Shown in pieces: positions 6,693 to 11,884 of a stretch of 11,884 bases of DNA. The stretch covers positions 1 through 11,884 of the forward strand of contig JBMYYE010000073.1 in assembly GCA_049609065.1 (NCBI GenBank), given 5' to 3'. The position numbers and the translations under genes are program-made. This DNA is from JBMYYE01 sp049609065 (GTDB lineage Bacteria > Pseudomonadota > Alphaproteobacteria > Rhodobacterales > Rhodobacteraceae). Position 1 is the first letter of the stretch; each line of letters begins with the position of its first letter. The notes under the pieces are model-generated. The model did no database searches, was not told where the DNA came from, and saw only the letters and a program-made list of their open reading frames with translations.

Positions 6693-8726
6693 ATGGGACA
6701 AATGGAACTCAAAAGTTTTGCCAAAGGCAAATGGATTTCCCCTGAAGGAAATCTCCGCACGATTAAATCTGCTGTGACAGGCGATGAAATCGGGGCCGTT
6801 GGCGCGGGTGGCTTGGATTATGAGGGCATGCTCACATATGCGCGACATGTTGGCGGCCCTGCCCTTCGGGCGATGACATTTCATGAACGCGCGAAAAAGC
6901 TAAAGGCGCTTGCGCTTTATTTGAATGATCGCCGGGATGCGCTTTATGAAATGTCCTATCAAACGGGTGCAACCAAAGCGGATAGCATGATTGATATCGA
7001 TGGTGGTATTGGCACGGTTTTGGTCTTTGCCTCCAAGGGGCGCCGCGAAATGCCTGATGGGCATGTGTATGTGGATGGCGAAGTTGAACAGCTGTCTCGA
7101 AACGGCACCTTCCTTGGCCAACATATTTGCACACCGCTTCAAGGCTGTGCCGTGCATATCAATGCGTTCAACTTCCCTGTTTGGGGGATGTTGGAAAAAC
7201 TTGCACCTACGCTTTTGGCGGGTGTCCCTGCGATTGTTAAGCCTGCAACTTCAACGTCTTACCTCACAGAGGCGTGTTTTCAGTTGATGGTTGAAAGCGG
7301 CATTTTCCCGGATGGGTCTTTTCAGCTCATCATGGGCGGCACCGGCGATTTGCTCGATAAATTAACATGCCAAGATGTTGTAGCCTTCACAGGCTCCGCT
7401 GATACCGCGCTTATGTTGCGCCAAAACGCCAATATCATGAAAAACTCCGTGCGATTTGCGTCAGAACAAGACAGCTTGAACGCCTCTGTGTTGGGCCAAG
7501 ACGCCGTTGAAGGCACGCCGGAATTTGATCTCTTTGTGAAAGAAGCGGTCAAAGAAATGACGACAAAAGCGGGTCAGAAATGCACCGCAATCCGCCGGAT
7601 CATTGCACCAGAAAGCCAATTGGATGCACTTGGGGCTGCGATTTCTGCACGTTTGGAAAAAACATCCATTGGCGATCCATCAGCGGACGGCATCCGCATG
7701 GGGGCATTGGCATCCATGGGGCAAAAACGCGATGTTTTGGAAAAAGCCGCGATGATTGGGTCCGAATGTGACGTCGTTTGGGGTGGCAACACGGATTTTG
7801 AAGTCGAAGGCTTTGCCAATGGCGCATTTGTGCAGCCAACCTTGTTCCGCTGTGGTGATCCAGATGCGGCAAAAATGGTGCATGAATGTGAAGCCTTTGG
7901 GCCTGTGTCCACTATGATGGGCTACCGCGATACAAACCACGCGATTGAACTCCTAAACCGTGGTGGCGGGTCTTTGGTCGCCTCGGTTGTGACCCATGAT
8001 CCAAGCATGGCACGTGAATTTGCGATGGGATCAGGTGCATTTCACGGGCGTCTATATTTCAACAACCGCGACAGCATGAAAGAGGCCACAGGCCATGGTT
8101 CACCCCTGCCCCATATGGTGCATGGTGGTCCAGGTCGTGCCGGCGGCGGCGAAGAATTGGGCGGTATTCGTGGTGTGAAACACTATATGCAACGCACCGC
8201 GATCCAAGGCTCACCAGATATCATCACTGCGATCAACGATCAGTGGGTTAACGGATCAAAAGAAATCGAAGCCCCAGCACACCCGTTCACACGCACCTAT
8301 AATGAGATCGTGATCGGGGAAACGATCCACACCGACCCACGTGTTGTGACCTTGGAAGATATTGAACATTTTGCCAATTTCACAGGCGATACATTCTATG
8401 CCCATATGGATGATGCGGCCGCCAAGCGGAACCCGTTTTTCCCAGGGCGCGTGGCCCATGGCTATTTGCTTTTGTCCTTTGCGGCGGGCATGTTTGTCGA
8501 ACCAAATGAAGGTCCTGTTTTGGCCAATACTGGGCTCAATAGCTTGAGCTTCCAAAAACCAGTTTCGGCAGGTGATAGCATCAAAGTGCGCCTCACTGTG
8601 AAGCGCAAAACACAGCGTACGGATGAATATGGCGAAGTGCGCTGGAACGTGACCCTCACCAACCAAGATGATGAGCAAGTCGCAGAATATGAGCTTTTGA
8701 CTATGAATGCTTACGAACGGGCCTAA
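6693..8726 (+). CDS. paaZ: Oxepin-CoA hydrolase / 3-oxo-5,6-dehydrosuberyl-CoA semialdehyde dehydrogenase PaaZ
   Basis: Bifunctional ring-opening enzyme of 677 aa (E. coli PaaZ is 681). The C-terminal MaoC-type hydratase domain opens oxepin-CoA. The N-terminal aldehyde dehydrogenase domain (about 1-510) oxidises the reactive semialdehyde with NADP. Seen: INAFNFPVWG (156-165), the ALDH nucleophile Cys297 in KAGQKCTA, and Glu258 in SEQDSLN, spaced 39 residues apart as in E. coli (Glu256 and Cys295). The hydratase motif GDTFYAHMD has Asp566 and His571. With the ALDH residues present it should be a complete enzyme, unlike ALDH-dead homologues linked to tropone production in some roseobacters. The ATG has AGGA eight bases upstream and lies 12 bases after the P450 stop. 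A second in-frame ATG three codons on is possible. Confidence 0.96.
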   Translation: MGQMELKSFAKGKWISPEGNLRTIKSAVTGDEIGAVGAGGLDYEGMLTYARHVGGPALRAMTFHERAKKLKALALYLNDRRDALYEMSYQTGATKADSMIDIDGGIGTVLVFASKGRREMPDGHVYVDGEVEQLSRNGTFLGQHICTPLQGCAVHINAFNFPVWGMLEKLAPTLLAGVPAIVKPATSTSYLTEACFQLMVESGIFPDGSFQLIMGGTGDLLDKLTCQDVVAFTGSADTALMLRQNANIMKNSVRFASEQDSLNASVLGQDAVEGTPEFDLFVKEAVKEMTTKAGQKCTAIRRIIAPESQLDALGAAISARLEKTSIGDPSADGIRMGALASMGQKRDVLEKAAMIGSECDVVWGGNTDFEVEGFANGAFVQPTLFRCGDPDAAKMVHECEAFGPVSTMMGYRDTNHAIELLNRGGGSLVASVVTHDPSMAREFAMGSGAFHGRLYFNNRDSMKEATGHGSPLPHMVHGGPGRAGGGEELGGIRGVKHYMQRTAIQGSPDIITAINDQWVNGSKEIEAPAHPFTRTYNEIVIGETIHTDPRVVTLEDIEHFANFTGDTFYAHMDDAAAKRNPFFPGRVAHGYLLLSFAAGMFVEPNEGPVLANTGLNSLSFQKPVSAGDSIKVRLTVKRKTQRTDEYGEVRWNVTLTNQDDEQVAEYELLTMNAYERA

Positions 8727-8739
8727 ACCCTACGATCAT

Positions 8740-8769
8740 GCGCCTTTCCGTGGCTTCACGGTGAGGCGC
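8740..8769 (+). terminator. Hairpin after paaZ, possible terminator of the paa operon
   Basis: GCGCCT (8740-8745) pairs with AGGCGC (8764-8769), and CCGTG (8748-8752) pairs with CACGG (8757-8761), with a two-base internal bulge and a four-base loop GCTT. It starts 14 bases after the paaZ stop. No T-run follows at once, so it is a poor classical terminator. It may be a partial terminator, an RNA-stabilising 3' hairpin, or a processing signal between paaZ and aroQ. Confidence 0.4.
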
Positions 8770-8788
8770 TTCTCGACTTTTACGAGAA
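8770..8788 (+). repeat. Second small hairpin, directly after the first
   Basis: TTCTCG (8770-8775) and CGAGAA (8783-8788) are a perfect inverted repeat with a seven-base loop containing CTTTT. It abuts the previous hairpin with no gap, making a tandem pair in the 104 bases between paaZ and aroQ. On its own the stem is weak. Confidence 0.35.
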
Positions 8789-8830
8789 AGGTTGTTACAT
8801 CGGATTCAGACAGCTTGGAGACCGATGGAC

Positions 8831-9259
8831 ATGACATCCCTACTTCTTTTAAATGGCCCGAACCTGAACCTCTTGGGGACACGCCAGCCTGAGGTTTACG
8901 GCGCCACAACATTGGCCGAAATCGAAGAAAACTGTGTGGCCTTCGGGGCGAGACACGGTATTGATGTCACGTGCATGCAGTCAAACCATGAAGGCGCGCT
9001 TATTGACGCCATCCATGCCGCCAAAACGGTCCATGACGGGATTATTTTGAACGCGGGCGCCTATACCCACACGTCGATCGCATTGATGGATGCGATTTCT
9101 TCAACGGAACTGCCTGTGGTTGAAGTGCACCTCTCAAACATTCATGCGCGCGAAACATTCCGCCATACGTCATATATCGCCCCTGTGGCGGTTGGTCAGA
9201 TCTGTGGTTTTGGCGCGAAGGGCTATGAGTTTGCCATTTTGTCTTTTGTTACGTCTTAA
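8831..9259 (+). CDS. aroQ: 3-dehydroquinate dehydratase, type II (AroQ)
   Basis: Small dehydratase of 142 aa (family about 145-150) converting 3-dehydroquinate to 3-dehydroshikimate in the shikimate pathway; type II enzymes form dodecamers. Seen: NGPNLNLLGTRQPEVYG (8-24) with the catalytic loop Arg18 and Tyr23, QSNHEGALID (50-59), NAGAYTHTSIAL (75-86), and EVHLSNIHARE with His100. Start choice is open. ATG at 8831 has GGAG ten bases upstream and gives the usual MTSLLLLNGPN opening. ATG at 8825 adds two residues, and a TTG at 8792 adds 13 but lacks support. The gene follows paaZ on the same strand after two hairpins, so it may share read-through or have its own weak promoter; none was clear. 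It converges on tsf. Confidence 0.94.
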   Translation: MTSLLLLNGPNLNLLGTRQPEVYGATTLAEIEENCVAFGARHGIDVTCMQSNHEGALIDAIHAAKTVHDGIILNAGAYTHTSIALMDAISSTELPVVEVHLSNIHARETFRHTSYIAPVAVGQICGFGAKGYEFAILSFVTS

Positions 9260-9300
9260 CACGCAACAAAATCAGTTTTCCAAAATTCGAAATTACCCAT

Positions 9301-9333
9301 AAAAAACCACCGGCTGTGTCTACAACCGGTGGT
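9301..9333 (-). terminator. Intrinsic terminator of rpsB-tsf
   Basis: Read on the minus strand, ACCACCGG and CCGGTGGT form an 8-bp stem (9333-9326 with 9313-9306). A further TGT/ACA pairing lies inside after one mismatch, and the stem is followed directly by a run of six T (9306-9301). It starts 26 bases after the tsf stop. On the plus strand the stem is followed only by CATTTCG, so termination of aroQ transcripts here would be weaker, though possible. Confidence 0.85.
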
Positions 9334-9359
9334 CATTTCGTCGAAGATTGGGTTGGCGA

Positions 9360-10235
9360 TTAGCCGCCCATTGTTTTTGCAACTTCTGCTGCGAAATCTT
9401 CTTCTTTTTTCTCAATGCCTTCGCCAACTTCAAGACGGGCAAATGCGATCACTTCAACGCCAGCTTCTTTTGCAGCTGCTTCAACTGTGAGATCAGGGTT
9501 GATCACGAATGCTTGGCCCAAAAGTGTAACTTCGGACATGAATTTCTTCATGCGGCCTTTGATCATGTTTTCGATGATGTTCTCAGGCTTACCAGATTCA
9601 CGGGCTTGCTCCGTCAAAACGGAACGCTCACGCTCTACCAATGCTGGGTCGAGATCCGCTTCGCCCAAAGAGGCAGGGTTCGCAGCCGCAATGTGCATCG
9701 CGATTTGTTTGCCGATGCCGTTATCAGCACCTTTAAGCGCAACCAATACACCGATTTTGCCCATGCCATCAGCAGCAGGGTTATGGATGTATGTTGCAAC
9801 GCTATCCCCTTCAACAGAGGCCATGCGGCGCAAAGACATGTTTTCGCCGATTGTCGCGATTTTGTTTGTGATAACCGCAGAAACAGGTTCACCACCAAGA
9901 TCCGCATCAGCGAGTTCTTCTACAGAAGAAACACCCGTCGCAGATTGTGCGATGCCAGCAACCATTTCTTGGAATTCAGCGTTTTTACCAACGAAGTCAG
10001 TTTCAGCGTTGACTTCAACAGCAACCGCTTTGCCGTTTGCTTCGGCAACAGCCACAAGACCTTCTGCCGCAGTACGACCAGATTTCTTAGCAGCTTTCGC
10101 CAAACCTTTGGTGCGGAGCCAATCAACGGCTGCTTCGATGTCACCATTTGTTTCTGTGAGCGCTTTTTTAGCGTCCATCATGCCTGCGCCAGTTGTGTCG
10201 CGCAGTTCTTTTACCAATTTAGCTGTAATCGCCAT
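9360..10235 (-). CDS. tsf: Translation elongation factor Ts
   Basis: EF-Ts, 291 aa, the guanine-nucleotide exchange factor for EF-Tu, acting in the cytosol. Seen: the N-terminal UBA-like module with KLVKELRDTTGAGMMDAKKA (6-25), DIEAAVDWLRTKG (32-44), and the TDFVGKN motif (79-85) whose Asp-Phe contacts EF-Tu and disturbs its Mg site. Dimerisation-domain sequence follows to the end. The frame stays open for 14 codons upstream (to 10277). The ATG at 10235 is chosen because AGGAG lies eight bases before it and the product then begins MAITAKLVKEL as in relatives. It is second in the conserved rpsB-tsf operon, 69 bases after rpsB. Long open frames on the opposite strand across this gene are shadows of its Ala-rich coding. 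Confidence 0.98.
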   Translation of the reverse strand: MAITAKLVKELRDTTGAGMMDAKKALTETNGDIEAAVDWLRTKGLAKAAKKSGRTAAEGLVAVAEANGKAVAVEVNAETDFVGKNAEFQEMVAGIAQSATGVSSVEELADADLGGEPVSAVITNKIATIGENMSLRRMASVEGDSVATYIHNPAADGMGKIGVLVALKGADNGIGKQIAMHIAAANPASLGEADLDPALVERERSVLTEQARESGKPENIIENMIKGRMKKFMSEVTLLGQAFVINPDLTVEAAAKEAGVEVIAFARLEVGEGIEKKEEDFAAEVAKTMGG

Positions 10236-10266
10236 TTTGGTTTCTCCTATTTGGAAATTGAGTGTC

Positions 10267-10290
10267 GGCGGCCCCATTTATAAGGCCGCC
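10267..10290 (-). other. Intercistronic hairpin between rpsB and tsf
   Basis: GGCGGCC (10267-10273) and GGCCGCC (10284-10290) form a perfect 7-bp GC-only stem with a 10-base loop, in the 69-base gap between rpsB and tsf. No T-run follows it on the minus strand, so full termination is unlikely. A partial attenuator or an mRNA processing or stability element that sets the S2 to EF-Ts ratio would fit its position. The function is inferred. Confidence 0.5.
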
Positions 10291-10304
10291 ATGTAACAAT
10301 CTAA

Positions 10305-11072
10305 TTACGCGTCCGCTGCTGCTTCTGCGACGGCTTCTTCTACAGGTGCTTCCATCGCGCCAAGATCAACGCCAGCTGCGCCCATTTGCGCAGACATGCC
10401 GTCAAGAGCCGCACGGGCTGCAAGATCTGTGTAAAGCTCGATCGCACGTGATGCATCGTCATTGCCTGGGATGATATAATCAACGCCAGCTGGGGAACAG
10501 TTTGTGTCCACGATACCAACAACTGGGATGCCCAATTTGTTTGCTTCTGCAATTGCGAGGCTCTCTTTTTTCACGTCGATGACGAAAAGAAGCTCAGGAA
10601 CACCGCCCATTTCACGGATGCCGCCCAAAGAGGCTTGAAGCTTCGTTTGGTCACGTTCCATGCCAAGACGCTCTTTCTTAGTGAGGCCTTCTGCGCCCAC
10701 TTCGAGTTTCTCGTCGATTTCTTTAAGACGGTTGATGGAGTTTGAAACTGTTTTCCAGTTTGTCAAAGTCCCACCCAACCAACGGTGGTTCATGTAATAT
10801 TGTGCTGATTTTTCAGCCGCGTCTGCGATTGCAGATTGTGCTTGGCGTTTTGTGCCAACAAAAAGAATACGGCCGCCTTTAGCAGTCGTTTCACGCACCG
10901 CATTCAACGCTGCGTCGAGCATTGGAACAGTTTGTGTAAGATCGAAAATGTGGATCCCGTTACGTGAGCCGTAAATAAACTCACCCATTTTAGGGTTCCA
11001 ACGTTGGGTCTGGTGACCAAAGTGTACGCCAGCTTCTAGAAGCTGTCGCATGGTAAATTCAGGTAGCGCCAT
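10305..11072 (-). CDS. rpsB: 30S ribosomal protein S2
   Basis: Ribosomal protein uS2, 255 aa, part of the small-subunit body near the head. Seen: the family opening FTMRQLLEAGVHFGHQTQRW (5-24), WNPKMGEFIYGSRNGIHIFDL, FVGTKRQAQ, YYMNHRWLGGTLTNW, and GIPVVGIVDTNCSPAGVDY with the IPGNDDA motif. The C-terminal 25 residues are Ala/Glu-rich, as is common in alphaproteobacteria. The frame extends eight codons further upstream (to 11096), but the ATG at 11072 gives the conserved MALPEFT start with AAGGA upstream. It is the first gene of rpsB-tsf, preceded by a leader of about 110 bases that can fold. Confidence 0.98.
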   Translation of the reverse strand: MALPEFTMRQLLEAGVHFGHQTQRWNPKMGEFIYGSRNGIHIFDLTQTVPMLDAALNAVRETTAKGGRILFVGTKRQAQSAIADAAEKSAQYYMNHRWLGGTLTNWKTVSNSINRLKEIDEKLEVGAEGLTKKERLGMERDQTKLQASLGGIREMGGVPELLFVIDVKKESLAIAEANKLGIPVVGIVDTNCSPAGVDYIIPGNDDASRAIELYTDLAARAALDGMSAQMGAAGVDLGAMEAPVEEAVAEAAADA

Positions 11073-11101
11073 GCTATTTTCCTTTTCCGGTTTCATGCCA
11101 C

Positions 11102-11171
11102 GATGAGGGTGAGGGCTATGCCCAACCGGCGGTCTTCATGGGATTTCTCCCCACATAAAACCAACCTCATC
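11102..11171 (-). promoter_or_regulatory. Structured 5' leader of rpsB, possible S2 autoregulatory element
   Basis: On the minus strand, GATGAGG (11171-11165) can pair with CCTCATC (11108-11102), closing a domain of 70 bases. Inside it are GGGC-ATA-GCCC (11123-11113) and a second hairpin, TGTGGG with CCCATG (11155-11150 with 11142-11137), which includes G-U pairs. The closing stem ends 29 bases before the rpsB start. In E. coli the rpsB leader is a site of autoregulation by S2. A similar role here is inference. Confidence 0.45.
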
Positions 11172-11190
11172 TGCGGATTTCGTATGGCGC

Positions 11191-11218
11191 GTTTAAAGGA
11201 TGCCCCCTGCCCTGTAAA
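11191..11218 (-). promoter_or_regulatory. Candidate rpsB promoter
   Basis: On the minus strand TTTACA (11218-11213) and TTAAAC (11196-11191) are separated by 16 bases. The -35 matches five of six consensus bases. It is the best promoter-like pair upstream of rpsB and would give a leader of roughly 110 bases, consistent with the foldable region at 11102-11171. Confidence 0.5.
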
Positions 11219-11251
11219 GCCAAAAACCCAACTATTGTGGGGCAATTGAGT

Positions 11252-11269
11252 GTTTTCTCAAATGAAAAC
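11252..11269. repeat. Small inverted repeat between rpsB and the PfkB-family gene
   Basis: GTTTTC (11252-11257) and GAAAAC (11264-11269) form a perfect 6-bp inverted repeat with a six-base spacer, about 65 bases before the kinase ATG. The 262-base gap between rpsB and the kinase otherwise holds the rpsB promoter and leader. I found no convincing promoter for the kinase. Confidence 0.3.
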
Positions 11270-11334
11270 CACATGCACTTGCCCATTTGGCGGATTTATG
11301 GCCTCTTCGCACTACGAATAATGAAGGAAATGCC

Positions 11335-11884
11335 ATGGGCGAGTCGCGCAAAATTCTATGTATTGGGTCTGTTTTGTGGGACATTATCGGCCGTTCAACC
11401 ACCCATATGCGGGTCGGGTCCGATCAACCGGGCCGCATCACGCGGCTCCCAGGTGGCGTTGCGATGAATATCGCCATGACGGTGCGCCGTTTTGGGCTCA
11501 CACCGGTGTTGCTCACGACCATTGGTGCGGATGAAGAAGGCCAAGAGCTCATAAAAGCCTGCGCACGGATGGGCATGGTGACGGAGTATGTGCATCTGTC
11601 TGAGGACCTGCCGACCGATCGGTATATGGCTGTTGAGGGGGCAAATGGGCTCATCGCGGCCATTGCGGATGCCCATTCACTAGAGGCCGCAGGTGATAAA
11701 ATCCTCAAACCGTTGGGTGATGGGCGCCTTGGCAATGAAGCGCGCCCCTATAAAGGCATCATTGCCCTTGATGGCAATTTGACGGAGGATCTTTTGACGG
11801 ATATCGCCGCCAGCGCATTTTTTAAGGCGGCTGATTTACGTGTCGCCCCTGCCTCACCTGGAAAAGCAGAGCGCCTGACCCCGC
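11335..11884 (+). CDS. PfkB-family sugar/nucleoside kinase, partial; possibly pseudouridine kinase
   Basis: First 183 residues of a ribokinase-fold kinase that runs past the right edge; complete family members are about 300-370 aa. Seen: the N-terminal strand ILCIGSVLWDIIGRS (7-21) with Asp16 at the substrate-binding position, the first PfkB signature PGGVAMNIAMTVRRFG (39-54) with Gly40-Gly41 and Asn45, and TTIGADEEGQELI (61-73). The GGVAxN form and the TDRYMAV segment (94-100) resemble pseudouridine kinases (PsuK), but the ATP-binding C-terminal signature with the catalytic base is off the window, so substrate is open; ribokinase-like or 2-keto-3-deoxygluconate kinase activities are alternatives. 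ATG at 11335 has AAGGA about seven bases upstream. It is divergent from rpsB. Confidence 0.85.
   Translation, partial: MGESRKILCIGSVLWDIIGRSTTHMRVGSDQPGRITRLPGGVAMNIAMTVRRFGLTPVLLTTIGADEEGQELIKACARMGMVTEYVHLSEDLPTDRYMAVEGANGLIAAIADAHSLEAAGDKILKPLGDGRLGNEARPYKGIIALDGNLTEDLLTDIAASAFFKAADLRVAPASPGKAERLTP

Noticed and set aside
9348..10296. Two long open frames of about 300 codons on the plus strand opposite tsf
   Set aside because: They mirror the tsf gene, which has clear EF-Ts motifs, a good ribosome binding site and a terminator. Their translations are rich in Cys/Phe/Arg or Ser/Ala/Pro with no recognisable domain, as expected from the antisense of Ala-rich coding.
11237..11467. 76-codon plus-strand frame upstream of and overlapping the PfkB-family gene
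   Set aside because: It overlaps the kinase start, which has a good ribosome binding site and conserved motifs; no domain is recognisable in the small frame.
11614..11623. Perfect palindrome ACCGATCGGT similar to the putative paa operator
   Set aside because: It lies inside the kinase coding sequence, away from any promoter, and encodes the conserved-looking Thr-Asp-Arg segment; chance is the simpler explanation.

Overview
The window looks like chromosomal DNA of an alphaproteobacterium, most likely a Rhodobacteraceae/Roseobacter-type marine bacterium. This is inferred from protein style (EF-Ts of 291 aa, S2 of 255 aa with an Ala/Glu-rich tail, Rhodobacterales-like paa proteins) and a moderate GC content judged by eye. 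No mobile element, tRNA, rRNA or CRISPR array was seen. No gene-free stretch exceeds 300 bases.

Positions 1-8726 hold most of the lower phenylacetyl-CoA (paa) catabolic pathway, arranged as two divergent operons. The leftward operon is paaG-paaI-paaJ-paaK; paaK runs off the left edge. The three upstream genes form a tight set with two 4-base ATGA overlaps. The rightward operon is a fused enoyl-CoA hydratase/3-hydroxyacyl-CoA dehydrogenase, a cytochrome P450, and paaZ. Between the operons lies a 181-base control region. A near-palindrome there (3359-3372) sits in the spacer of two opposed, overlapping sigma70-like promoters, which is the expected layout for one repressor controlling both operons.

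The genes work together as follows. PaaK activates phenylacetate to its CoA ester. The ring epoxidase PaaABCE is not in the window and is presumably encoded elsewhere. PaaG isomerises the ring 1,2-epoxide to the oxepin. PaaZ opens the oxepin ring and oxidises the resulting aldehyde. PaaJ, PaaG and the fused protein (filling the PaaF and PaaH roles) carry out the beta-oxidation-like steps to acetyl-CoA and succinyl-CoA. PaaI removes dead-end CoA thioesters. The P450 has no place in the textbook pathway and is the most unusual part of the locus.

Positions 8727-9259 contain two small hairpins and aroQ (type II 3-dehydroquinase) on the plus strand. aroQ converges on the leftward rpsB-tsf translation operon, which ends in a clear intrinsic terminator at 9301-9333. 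rpsB has a long, structured 5' leader and a recognisable promoter. The right edge (from 11335) carries the first 183 codons of a PfkB-family sugar kinase, possibly a pseudouridine kinase, divergent from rpsB.
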